A stretch of 64,000 nt of DNA from Trileptium ribeirensis (taxonomy: Eukaryota > Nematoda > Enoplea > Enoplida > Thoracostomopsidae), in assembly GCA_030248225.1 (NCBI GenBank), contig JASANE010012276.1, positions 1 to 64,000 on the forward strand. The letters are read 5' to 3'. The translations under genes were made by a program, and so were the position numbers. Below the pieces are notes generated by a model. That model saw only the letters and a program-made list of their open reading frames with translations. It did no database searches and was not told where the DNA came from. Below, one piece after another: positions 11,366-21,922 of this stretch (positions are counted from its first letter, which is position 1; the number at the start of each line of letters is the position of its first letter).

Positions 11366-11610
11366 GGGATATGGGTAAAATGGATATTTTCTGAACGGTC
11401 TCATCTAGCTGAATCGATTGATACCAAAAAGCTCTGTATCTTCAAAATTGACCAAACTTGGGGATAATGGAAAAGAACCTAAACATACCTAATATATAAT
11501 ATCTATAATATCCTGTATCTCAAAAAGTGGGGACTTCACTGAAGAGGTCCCCACCACTGCGATAACTGCGGGGGACCGGTCCCCGTCCCCCCCCGCGTGC
11601 TGCGCCGCTG

Positions 11611-13359
11611 ATAGCTGTGTTGTAGTTAGATTGCTTGCTCTACAAATTCAAGCGCTAAAGGCCGCTCACGTTACAAAAGTAGTCTACGGCAAACATCTCG
11701 AATTTGCGCAACTGCAATTAAGGCAGAATAGAAATCGATAAATACAATCATAAAACTGATCACTAAAATAATTACAAATATGCCATTATAACAAAGGCCA
11801 TATAACAATATAAACTAAACAGTCTAATTTGTAATACGGGCTACAAGAAATATACTTGAATATATATTTAATATTCTGCAAAGAAATATTTGTTCACACA
11901 CACGAGGTAAGGAATTTAGCGGGTGTTTTGGAAGTATAAGTTGATATGTTGTTATGAGGTGACACACATATCAGAAATATACACGTTGTATTAATGCATA
12001 GACTGTATAGAATTGTTACTTAACACCGCTGGCGTAGTGTCTAAGGGTTCGTTCAGTATATAACCCTGTACATCGATGTAAACTTCAATTATTGTGATTT
12101 TCTAGAACTCTAGTGCATAAGGCAATACTGGACAAAAACAAAATAGTTGACTGCATCTGTTGGTTTATTTGCAGAAGCCACAATATTTTCTTTGATATAT
12201 TTTGTAGAATATTGATTTTTGGCATTACACATAAATCTTCCCACGTTGTAGGATGATATTGTGATTAACCACAGATGTCGGATGGGATTGTACTTTTAAT
12301 AAACGCTAAATGCTGCCTTGCAAACACTATACATGAAAACTTTGATATGTTAAAATAAAGTGTTTATTAAGATTTGCTGCATTTGACAGTAAAGTCGTTA
12401 AATAGAAATATTTCAAAATATATGTGGGCAGTTAACTGAGTGCGAAATCAGGGAAAAGCTTAGCCCAAATCTAATGTGTCTTGCAATACAAATGTTTGAA
12501 TGCTTTCTTGTGGTTTTATGTGTAGGAGTGCTATGACAATTTTACCCCATTTGAGCAAAAACCTAAATATCGACAAACAGTTCTATTAGCAGTCAGAATT
12601 TCAGACAGTATCATATGTTTGTACGAGCATATACGAATGTAGCTGCTGTGTCTCTTTGCATCCAGCAAACACAAAGATCTCTTCTCACTAATGAGTACTA
12701 TATAAAAACAAGCTTTCAGATAATTCTGCTTGTTAAAATAAAAATTGTGAAATTACAATAATCGCTTTGATAATTAATATCTGGGAATTCTAATTTTATC
12801 GTAACTTCTACATGGTCATATTTATGAACCTAGCATTTGAACTAATAAGTTATCACGGCTACGAGTTTTTGAGATAGCAAAGTATGGCCGATATGGATAT
12901 TTTCTGTTTCCGCTCGCCGATATGAATGGAATTGCACCAAAATTATTGCTGCATCTGCAAAATTCAGGTCTATTTCGAAGTTAGGATTCTTGGAAATATT
13001 TGTATTGTTTAGTAAGTACAAAGTAGAATTTCATTTAGTGTATAAATTAACCTAAGATCTTTATATCTGAAGCGCTTGATTAATTATATCACTATGTTCG
13101 TTAATTTCTTTTATATGACAGTTAAATCAGCCCAACCATGTTTGATTATCATACACGCCGATAACGGCTCACCTTCATACCTTAAAAATTCCAAAGGAGA
13201 AAGCCAAAAATGACATTGTCAAAGCAATTAATTTATATCGCTAATTATAAAGGCAGCAGTAGATAGTCAACAATAAATCTCTCAGTTTAGGTTGCAATTT
13301 TAAACCGTTCAAAATATTTCCACACTCCATTTACGGTAATAGACTCATTTACTTTACAG
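11611..13359. other. no assignable gene, probable intron
   Basis: AT-rich with no frame of note and no recognised repeat. If the exons at 7889 and 13360 belong together, this lies in their shared intron. Confidence 0.4.
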
Positions 13360-13424
13360 GCACCTTTAACAAGACAGCAAATGTTGGCCTGCGCACAGCC
13401 ATAAAGCGTCGTATCCCCACACCA
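13360..13424 (+). CDS. candidate internal exon, phase-compatible with the signal-peptide exon
   Basis: A strong acceptor, CATTTACTTTACAG|GC, is followed by an open frame (two bases completing a codon, then 21 codons) to a possible donor CCA|GTGAGG at 13425. Joined to the phase-1 exon ending at 7943 the split codon reads GGC (Gly), and the protein continues TFNKTANVGLRTAIKRRIPT. The KRR triplet is a potential prohormone-convertase site if the product is secreted. Without the donor the frame stays open to a TAA at about 13498 but enters CCTAAGCCTAAG repeat text, which favours splicing at 13424. The intron would be 5.4 kb and filled with transposons. The pairing is inferred, not shown. Confidence 0.3.
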
Positions 13425-13469
13425 GTGAGGTCAGATAAGGAGTTAATGGCATTTATGGGAAATCCTAAG

Positions 13470-13865
13470 CTACTCCTGAGCCTAAGCCTAAGTCAATAAT
13501 CGTTGTAATTCGATTCAGCCGATTTTAATATTAACTCAGCTCGTCAATAGGTTCGAATGATATATAAGTTATATATTTATCGATAAAATTTTTGTCAAAA
13601 TTTTTGGGTACCAAGGGACCACTGGAAATGCGAAAAATTGAAAAATCTGTTCCATTCAGTCTGATCAAAATTGATATTTTCTAAAGCAGTTTGTCAGCTG
13701 GGTCGAATGGTACCAACATTTGGCTGTATCTTTTAAAAAAATCGAAGAATCTATTTCATTAAATCTGATTAAAATTGATATTTACTAAACCAGTTCGACG
13801 ACTGTGGCGAATGGTGCCAAAATTTGGCTGTATCTTCAAAATTGATCAATCTCTACCTGGTGGGG
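13470..13865. repeat. dispersed repeat related to the arms of the 9816-11610 element
   Basis: Two adjacent ~110 bp units (about 13665-13740 and 13770-13850) share AAAATTGATATTT(T/A)CTAAA, GAATGGT(A/G)CCAA and TTTGGCTGTATCTT, and resemble the arms at 10040-10130 and 11375-11465. A CCTAAGCCTAAG stretch precedes them at 13480. Probably a broken relative of that hAT-like element; termini not found. Confidence 0.5.
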
Positions 13866-13869
13866 CTAC

Positions 13870-15755
13870 AAGAAATGACCTGTATTGTATTATATCACAT
13901 TGTTTTATATTAATGTATTGATATTCTGGCAGACCGTTTAAGCGACTATCAATATCCAGCACAATACCCATTTGTATGTTCTTCATATGCAATCGGGTAT
14001 CGTTGTGTATCAAAAATTACATTTCATTTTATGACAATGATGGACGATCGATTCTAGATAACGGCACTGTTTACATTAGCTGCGTGGCGCTACTACATCT
14101 GAAAATAAAATTGTACACATAATTTTGTTAGCAAACACAAGGTTTTGGTTTTTTAGTTCAGACCTTTCTTTGATCTGTTTTAGTGGGTGTCCAAAAAGCT
14201 GGTTATGTGTGTATGTGTGAGTGTTGTTGAGACTTTATTTAGTTATTAATAGCGACATTTTCACAAAAAAGCTGTTTGGTCAAAGTTTTTTATAGCTGAA
14301 TTTTAGAAAATGTGGAACGTAATTTCCTGTGATCTTGACCTCATGAAAGTGAGGACGTATTGGTAGCATGGGAGCTTTTTAATTTTCATGTGTCTAATCG
14401 CGCGTATAAATTTTAATACAATATAACATATTTATATAGCACGTATTCAGTCACTCAGTTTTAGGCTATACTAAAATTTAAATACGTTAATTAAATACAG
14501 TCCTGAGGTATGCTTTATAAAAGCCAGAGCGCATCGGTTACATGATACTGGTACAGATTTCGGGAGTGTAATCGTTCCTTGAAATTTTAGTTCAATCTAA
14601 TTTATTCAAATACCATAATTCCGTCACTTAAATTATAGCTCATGCTAAAAAGCTTAAAACTTCTAGTGTCATAAATATAATTCCTTATCGATATTAGTTT
14701 TGCTGTAGTATTTATATGTTTTCGAATATTCAACTCAAGTTCGTTATCATTTGTTCGCTACATAAAATGGTTGATTATATTTGAGCACCACCAGTGACAG
14801 TTTGAAGCACCATTAGTAATGCGAAATCTCGAAATTTTGAGGTCAGTACTGCACCAAAATTAATTTTTATCATACAATCGGAAAATTATATTTGCTAATG
14901 GTTCTAATAATGGTGTACTTGATTTCAGTATAGCTAATGATCGTTGCATAATTGGACCTGTTTCGTGTGAAATGATGAAATGTGATCGTGCCAAATATTA
15001 ACTACTAGACGACATTCCATTGTATACACCAATCCGTTTTTTGCGTGATATAATTGCGTGATGCGATTGATTTTTCAATGGCTTATAAATAAGTTTAAAT
15101 TGTTAATCCGTTTTATTGTAGGGTTTTGTACCGTTGAAGTCTGCCATTTGTTATTGTCTTCACCGTCAGACAATGACTTTGTTTCCTGCTTTTTCCGTAG
15201 CCTGAATTATTTCGTATAAAGGACGAGATGTTTTGTATGCGTCTTATTCTTAATCTCAGATGTTGTCGACCAACAGCCCTTCGAAAATGGCGATCGATGT
15301 GAGAACGCGTTGCGTTAATAGTATACGTTACAATATGCCATACGACGCCTGAAATTTCGTCGTAAGGCAGATCTAAAAAGTTACAGGCATGCTAATGCAA
15401 AGAATGTTATGTTGTATTTACAATTAGCTTGTGTTATCGCCTAGGTAGTGAATTCTGAGTGTAGAACATATAATTTATGTCGGCAGTCGCTAAACATTGC
15501 CGCAGCATTCTTTCATTAAAGAGTGAAGTTCTCATCGGCTAACTTAAATCAGTTCCGAACCCATACTTCAGCGTAGGTGTAGCTGCCTACCATACGTCCC
15601 TCACTAAAGCTTTATGGGGTATGAACTTACAAAATGAAGAGAATATCATTTTATATTCATTGAAAAGTTGATTAGATATATTCGTTTATAGCGTATTTAG
15701 TTTCTTACAGGCCCCGTTAAAAACAAATTTTAACCCAACCATGCAGTGTAAGCAA
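13870..15755. other. no assignable gene
   Basis: AT-rich, no recognisable element or exon. Confidence 0.4.
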
Positions 15756-15759
15756 ACGC

Positions 15760-16500
15760 AATAGCTACAGACGATACACAGAGGGTTAATAACTCTGCCA
15801 AAAGAAACCAAGATCACCATACAGCCCCCGAAGTTATAGTGACATGATTGCTATGATGTATTTTGAATCTTATGTGAGCATTCAAAAACCCATTTTGACG
15901 CAACAGTGATATGAAGAAATGACAATAGCAGCACACTATTAACTCCTACACAGAGGATAAATTGCTCTACACAATGAGATCAATAACACTGGAATAACTA
16001 TAAGCGGTTTTCGCCTATATTGAGTCAGATGGGTACACTCAATAGCTCCTTTGACCCAACCTGCCTAGTAGATGACAGTAGCGGCATGCAGTTACATAGA
16101 TGATAAATCGCTCTAGAATATGAGCTCAATATCACACATATATGTTTATTGGTTATAGAGATATAACCGTTATCCTGTAAATCAGGTGTTATGTGCCCAT
16201 TTTAAACCTCATTTTTACATTAATCTAAAACATACATAACCCATTCAATGAAGTATTCTATGCAATTATGGAGAGCTTCCCTTGCTCTACAAAATGAGTT
16301 CAGTAATGATCGGTCGGTTGTTGAGATAAGGCCGTTTTCGTTTATTTTGTGTCATATGGGCTTCTTTAAAACCGCTTTGGGCCCAAATCCTATACCCAAG
16401 GCGAACATTCTGCAAAAGCTTTATGTACAGTTTATGGAGATTTAATTGCTCTACAAAATGCAACTGATTCGTCTAAATATCTGAATCGATAGCTACGATG
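15760..16500. repeat. degenerate tandem repeat, about 160-180 bp units
   Basis: The phrase (T/C)GCTCTA(C/G)A(A/C)AATGAG(A/T)TCA(A/G)TA, or a variant of it, recurs at about 15962, 16110, 16281 and 16448. Each is preceded by GATAAAT-like or GAGAT-like text, and the first three are followed by GGTTTTCG- or CCGTT-like text. An earlier, more diverged unit starts near 15775 (ACACAGAGGGTTAATAACTCT). The 65-codon frame at 16248-16445 lies within this array and is probably not coding. Confidence 0.55.
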
Positions 16501-17330
16501 CGTCCATGAATGTGTCTTATTGTACCGACGTTTTGACCTCCTTTTATAGCCGTAAAGATTTGGCATGCGTTTTCGTGCTTAACTAAAGAACACAAATAGC
16601 GATTGTATGCTTTCGGATAAGTTATCGCGCGAGTCAACCAGCTCAGTCAAAGTAGAGCTATGCATGTCATCCCTTAAATCCAGAAATGGACACTGTCGTT
16701 CTTTTACCACTTTGTCCAGTGAGAATTGTTCGTGCTCGTTTCACTCACTACTCAGAATTCAATTACGTTATGCCGTAAATCAGATTGTGAATCCTCAGGT
16801 CCTTGCAATGATAGCAGACTGTTCTGTTAAGATGAAATTGAAAATTGACAAAAACTGAGGAAAAACTAGGGAAAATTTTTAGAAAAAAACTGTGGAAATT
16901 GGGAAAAAAATGGGAATGATCGCAAAATTAAGGAAAATATAGTTTCTAAAACTATCAAACTTTACGCGTTCCCCTGACTTACCCGTCCCACCGCGCATCT
17001 ACACGAATATCTTTACGAGAACCATCTACATCGGAGGCCACGGACCTTGGACACCTACGTTATATACACTATACTATTTATTTGTGGCTGCTAAGACAGA
17101 AATGGATTAGGATTAGTTTTTCCTTTATTTATTAGTTGCAATTGCGATGACAAAATGCCATTTTATTATCCACAACTTGGCATAAATGCATATTGTTTCT
17201 GCCAAAGCAACATTCCGCCATGATTCCGCAAGATGTTTATTTATATATAACTGAAAAACAGTCTCTCTACCTCTCATTTCCGAAAGAAAATTATCATTGT
17301 GACGAATAATTACAATAATTATTACTATCA
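16500..17330. other. no assignable gene
   Basis: Contains frames at 16607-16858 (plus) and 17125-17370 (minus) with no splice, start or homology support. Nothing else recognised. Confidence 0.4.
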
Positions 17331-17680
17331 AGAGTACATTGGAGAAGAGCAATGACACTTCCCTGCACACTAATGTTAGCCCAAGTTTAATGACCGGGCA
17401 TTTTAGGTCGGACTCCCCAGTTTTATTGTGTCGTCATGCTCAGACTCCCAGTTTTACGGGGGTAGGTCGGATTCCCAGCTTCGGGGGTCGGTTTATAAGC
17501 TACCGGTTCAACTCACGCACCTCAAAACTGCTGGGTCCGACCCAACCCCCACAAACCTAGGGCGACGGGGTCCGAGCCACCCCCTAAACCTTGAAAGGGA
17601 TCAGGCCGAAAACGCCCGCGTCATCAAACACGAGCTAACGTTAGAGCGCAAGGAAGTGTCATACTTTTCTCTAATGGTTA
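17331..17680. mobile_element. family B inverted-repeat element, copy 1
   Basis: The left end (GAGTACATTGG, then AATGACACTTCCCTGCAC) and the right end in reverse (CCATTAGAG, then GTATGACACTTCCTTGCGC) pair for about 75 bp, including a GTTTGATGACGCGGGCGTTT-like inner block. The middle is very GC-rich, with alternating CCCCAG and CTGGG text around short palindromes, in contrast to the AT-rich surroundings. Other copies are at 19952 and 36561. Confidence 0.7.
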
Positions 17681-17726
17681 TACCAACAGTCGATAATCAT
17701 CTACTCTACCAAAGAGTGCGACACCC

Positions 17727-18233
17727 TTAAGCGTCTCGTTGTTTTCGTCCGATGTACGTCGCGGTCGTTTTCGGTCTTGTATCTCCTCCGTTTTTGGTGG
17801 TGTCACAAACACTACCCCATCAATGTTCTTATACCACCACATCCAGATTGCCCAGGTTCTGGGACCACTAATTCAGACGATTCCACAAGCTCTTGGACCA
17901 CCTATTCATGCGTCCATTTTTTATATCACTAAATTGGAAACTTTTCTGAAATTTTTCCTGAATCGTTCAAAAACCTGAGTGGTGTCTGAAATCACATGGG
18001 TGCTGTATAATTTAGTGGTCCATGAACATGGGGGAGGAGGTTCGAATTTAGTGTATTATGAACATTGGTGGAAGCAAATCGGTGGTACTAGAACCTAGGG
18101 GACTTAATATGATGGTCTATACATTGTTGGAGTACTCATGTTTATGACCCAATATAGTGGGCCATAATCCTGGGGATACCGAAAACCGAAAACGACGGAA
18201 CGTGGCGGTGACGAAAACAATGAGAATCTGAAG
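17727..18233. mobile_element. family C inverted-repeat element (TTTTCGTC termini)
   Basis: Left terminus CTTAAGCGTCTCGTTGTTTT, right terminus in reverse CTTCAGATTCTCATTGTTTT. Pairing continues through CGTC and GTCGTTTTCGGT. Length about 500 bp, no transposase. Text like GGTTCTAGAACTTACCGGAC near 23600-23650 resembles its interior and may be an old fragment. Confidence 0.6.
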
Positions 18234-18333
18234 AGCGTTTCACTCTTCAGCAGATCGATTATCGTCGAATCTTTTGTTCTTGTGATATTTCAGTAAAACC
18301 AAATTTTATATGTATTTTTTAGAATTTTCATTA

Positions 18334-18615
18334 AATATCAACATTTCTCCAATTTACTTCGCAATATCGATGTACAACGATTATTAGTAGCTCAAAAGTG
18401 AAGAAATTTTGGAGCGATTCTTACTGAGATTTCATACAAAAACAAGGAAATATTGTTAGTTGTTTTAAGAGATATATTGTATGAAAAGAATTATTCAAAT
18501 TTATTATTTAAAAGAATATTATGTATGAAAAGAATCGATTCAAAATTGTTCAATTTTCGAGCTACTAATAATCGAGGTACATCGATATTGCGTAGCGAAT
18601 TGAAAAAATTTATGA
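18334..18615. repeat. long imperfect hairpin (snapback repeat)
   Basis: Two arms of about 85 bp, centred on GCAATATCGATGTAC and ATTATTAGTAGCTC on the left and their reverse complements on the right, flank about 100 bp that itself contains two GTATGAAAAGAAT repeats. A transcript would fold into a near-continuous stem. It may be a small MITE or a double-stranded RNA source. No target duplication was identified. Confidence 0.7.
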
Positions 18616-18639
18616 TTTCAGAATGCGCTCATATATAAA

Positions 18640-19702
18640 ATAATTGAGGGGGTACGCGACACGTCTAGTAGATGACATTGTGCCACAAAAGGTATCCATT
18701 CTAAAATTTGTTAAATCATTATTTTTTTGACACCCTTGCCGAGCGTCCAGGCTTTTAGTACCATAGTGCGCATTAGTTAGCGTGATCAGACTGGTAACTT
18801 CTAAAACAATTGATTGTGTATGCGGACTTTAGTATGCGGGTACTGAAGAGATCAGAAAAGCTGCGAGGAAAAATTTGGGGAACATGGAAACAAAAGTTAT
18901 GTTACCGACTGGCCGTTCGAACCGCAACCCTTTTCTCATCAACGCGGAAATCATCTTCCCCCTTACTTTATAGACTTAGGATTTATAACGTGCCTTATAT
19001 ATGTTGTATGAGTTATATATCAGTTTTACCGTGGGGTGTCTACCCTAGGTGTATCCAGACATTAATTCGGCATTAAAACTATCATCCCTTTTTGAACTGT
19101 ACGGGAAATGCTAACGTGGGCATTATTCCATACATGGCCTTTGACGACCAGCAGTTACCAGTAGATAACAGTTCCCAAAGAAAATTTAGCAAAATGTATT
19201 TTTCAATTTATTACTGAATAAATTTATCCTAAGATAGATCATGCTATTGAAAATTTACATGAAACTTTTCGAAGGTAGGTGACAGTAATTAATTGTAGTA
19301 ATGATATATATCTTTTATGAAACAATAATGTTGTCAAAACCGCATATTTTGGAACAAAACCGCGCCGCTTGAACGGCTGTTATTTATAACTTGAAATTGG
19401 TTGATACACTTTGTATCAAACATTCATAAGACATACAGCATTACATAGAAAGCTTGCAAAATAACTATCTGAGCAACAAACTCTCCACCAAGGAAAACCT
19501 TGTGCTTTTGGGAAATTTAGGGTAATTTTGGTGTTATTAAATATTACTTGGAAATGGTTGCTGAATTAAGATAAATATTTATGGTGCCTGTAAAATGACA
19601 TTGCTAACCCACGCAGTCTCCGCATTATATGCCATATTATCTAATATACATGGTCGTATTTTAATGTATATTTATACATATTTGTTTGCGTATTCGCTTT
19701 AG
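18640..19702. other. no assignable gene; weak ORF at 18834-19076
   Basis: An ATG-initiated frame of 80 codons, basic and serine-rich (VLKRSEKLRGKIWGTWKQK), lies at 18834-19076. It has no homology or splice evidence and is only noted. The rest is AT-rich. Confidence 0.25.
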
Positions 19703-19902
19703 ATGTGTGTCATCGCGACGCGTTGGCACATTGTTTTCATCTGTTGTGGTGCTGCGCATACCACGCTGAATTAGCTGTGCAAATCCGCTGCTGTTTTAAG
19801 ACGGTCTTTTATAAATTCTACTGCTGCGCCTTACTTACTAAAACAAAAGGGACATGCGGCCAGGTTCTCGTATTGGAAGTGCTACACGCAAACGCGTTTT
19901 AA
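19703..19902 (+). CDS. candidate terminal exon, cysteine-rich
   Basis: A pyrimidine-rich acceptor (GTATTCGCTTTAG| at 19702) is followed by a frame of two bases plus 65 codons ending in TAA. The peptide is unusually rich in Cys and His (LLWCCAYHAEL, IRCCFKTVFYKFYCCALL). GC content is higher than the flanks. No upstream exon is assigned and no AATAAA lies close downstream. An in-frame ATG at the exon start belongs to a different frame that stops after 23 codons. Confidence 0.25.
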
Positions 19903-19951
19903 AATTTATTTTGTACTCTAATTTCTTTATAAAACAGCTTTATTTGATATA

Positions 19952-20887
19952 ATCAAGAGTGCATTAGGGCATAGTATGACACTTTCCTGCACTCACATGT
20001 TAGCCTGTGTTTGATGACGCGGGCGTTTTTAGATTTACCCCCCCAGTTTCTGGGGTGGTCGAGATGCCCCGACGCCCCCCCCAGTTTCTGGCGGTTGGTA
20101 ACTCGGACCCCCGGTTCAAAAGCAGCTGCTGATAAACCGACCCGACCAGAAATTGGGGGTCCGACCGAGCCCCCTAAAACTGGGGGCGGGGGGTGTTGTG
20201 ACGGGCCCCCGCCCCAGAAACTGGGGGGGTCAGGTCGAAAACGCCTGCGTCATCAAAAAGGGTTAATACGTGAGTACAGGCAGGCCCGTAACCAGCGGGG
20301 GGCCGGGGGGCCGGGCCCCCCTTGCGCGGTTGCTGGCAACCCCCTGAACACAGTGTAGTTAAAGGTATTTTTCATTTATAATAGAATATTATATATATAC
20401 TGACTCCAGTAGTAATAGTGCAACACAACTGTCGTTTTTTACCCATTTTTGTATATATAATGACGATTGAGAGTATGTAGTTGTATTACTCGTTTGCTCA
20501 CCCCGTACCGGCAATTGATGGCTCAGGATCGACTTAGTGGACTAGTGTTATTAGCTTTCGAAAAGGAAGCTTTGCGGAACATTACTGCAGATGATTTTTT
20601 TAAAAAGTTCAAACAATCCAGTCGGAAAATGTTGATTATTTAGAATGTGGAGAACGTTATTCTTGCTTTCAAATGACGAAATACCGACATTGTCATAATG
20701 TAACACATATATACATGTAAGAAAATTAAATATGTAAATTAAACACCATATTTCTTAGCCTATTTTGAATCATTATGCGCAAATACTATTGGCCCCTCTG
20801 GATTTTGAGTGGCCCCCCTCGACTGGAAGGCTGGGTACGGGCCCGAGTACAGGGAAGTGTCATACTCTTGCGTAATGCACTCTTGAT
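19952..20887. mobile_element. family B inverted-repeat element, copy 2, interrupted
   Basis: Outer ends ATCAAGAGTGCATTA in inverted orientation, then GTATGACACTT(T/C)CCTG, with the inner GATGACGCGGGCGTTTTT block near 20013 and its partner near 20240. The middle is GC-rich with repeated CCCCAG/CTGGGG. The right inverted repeat is split by the hAT-like element at 20280-20844; without it the element would be about 360 bp, like copies 1 and 3. Confidence 0.75.
20280..20844. mobile_element. hAT-like element nested in family B copy 2
   Basis: A perfect 8 bp duplication, GAGTACAG, flanks it (20272-20279 and 20845-20852). The termini are inverted: GCAGGCCCGTAACCAG on the left, and GGGCCCGTACCCAG for the right end in reverse. 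GC-rich ends (CCGGGGGGCCGGG) surround an AT-rich non-coding core. The intact duplication suggests a fairly recent insertion, later than the family B element. Confidence 0.8.
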
Positions 20888-21498
20888 ATAATATATAAAA
20901 TTTTTTACAACCGTGAATTCTGGCAGAATTTTTTCAGGAAATAAGTTGCGCAAAATCATTTAGCTCCAATAAAAAACGGTATTATATAAATTCAGAGTAA
21001 GAATATAATATTCGACAAAAATGTAGGTCTGTTTTTCTACTACAAAATACCGCTGTCGAAGAAGTCCGTGGAGCAGTGACCATAGGAATGCCAAATTAAC
21101 ACAATTAAGAATGTACTAATATAAATCCGTTCTACTGCAGTTTAAACGTATTTTACAAACGCTGATTTGTAGTTCAACTGTTAATAGTTACATAAGTACA
21201 ACACAACTGTTCATTAGTACTACGTCTTATTTCTATTAAATTGATGCGGCGAAACACATTTTTTGATATGCAGGGAACATTTAGCTTAAGCCGATTTCAT
21301 GATTTGCGCATAAAGCTTTACTATTATGTATGATGCACAAAATGGTTATGAGACTGGTTAACTAGGTTGGTAATGGCCATTATTGCGATTAGAATATTTT
21401 AATCCTAGACCTAACGGATTGCGTAACCCATATTGCTACTAGAACTCTGATGGAGGTTATCAACCAGTTCTAAAGGTTATATCGATCGGCCTTCTTGA
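20888..21498. other. no assignable gene
   Basis: AT-rich, nothing recognised. Confidence 0.4.
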
Positions 21499-21699
21499 GT
21501 GATTGGCGAGTTAAAACTTCCACTAATTAGTCTATCGCTGCTTTTGCCTGGCGATAAGACGACAGCGAAATCTTTGGATCCATCTAAACTGTATACTGTT
21601 GAAACTAGTATTAATATATTTGATTTCGTAGACGCCGGTGTATTAGCGCACATGTCTATACAACTCGTAGTCAGGACAAAAGCGAAAACAATATCGTAG
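21499..21699 (+). CDS. uncertain terminal-exon-like ORF followed by AATAAA
   Basis: An open frame with a convincing residue mix (KSLDPSKLYTVETSINIFDF, then MSIQLVVRTKAKTIS) ends in TAG at 21697-21699. AATAAA follows at 21718-21723, with GT-rich text after it (GTGCACACGTTCTGTCTTGG), as at a poly(A) site. The nearest possible acceptors are the AGs in CTTCTTGAG and TTGGCGAG near 21498-21512, both with weak pyrimidine tracts. The opposite strand also carries an ATG-initiated frame overlapping its 3' end, so only one of the two is likely to be real. Confidence 0.25.
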   Translation: MIGELKLPLISLSLLLPGDKTTAKSLDPSKLYTVETSINIFDFVDAGVLAHMSIQLVVRTKAKTIS

Positions 21700-21922
21700 C
21701 GTGGCGCCTTAACTCGAAATAAAAGTGCACACGTTCTGTCTTGGCAGCTTCATGCAACTTATACGTTCTCCTCAAAGCTTCGTTTCTTCTTAAACTTTTT
21801 TTGTGTGCACGCCATGTTACAAAAAAACTGTTAATGCTTCGCTGCAGATAAATGATCTGCTTTTCTGTGTTTAAGGAAATTTTCGATAACCTCTCTTTTT
21901 CAAGAATTGTGAACAGAGTCAT
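21671..21922 (-). CDS. uncertain 83-aa charged ORF
   Basis: A complete ATG-to-stop frame on the minus strand encodes a basic, probably helical peptide (ILEKERLSKISLNTEKQI, then KKSLRRNEALRRTYKLHEA). It lacks a signal peptide, membrane segment or recognised domain. It overlaps the 3' end of the plus-strand candidate at 21499-21699, and no poly(A) or splice signal decides between them. Confidence 0.2.
   Translation of the reverse strand: MTLFTILEKERLSKISLNTEKQIIYLQRSINSFFVTWRAHKKSLRRNEALRRTYKLHEAAKTERVHFYFELRRHATILFSLLS

Larger units (their letters stand above)
9816..11610. mobile_element. hAT-like non-autonomous element carrying a nested insertion
   Basis: Perfect 16 bp inverted termini CAGCGGCGCAGCACGC are flanked by 8 bp direct repeats ATAGCTTT (9808-9815) and ATAGCTGT (11611-11618), one mismatch. 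Inside, long arms pair across the element: text at about 10010-10140 matches in reverse the text at about 11366-11490 (shared piece GGTCAATTTTGAAGATACA). The arms are interrupted by the element at 10601-11365. It contains a GCTTAG-rich stretch (10384-10460) and no transposase frame. Confidence 0.7.
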
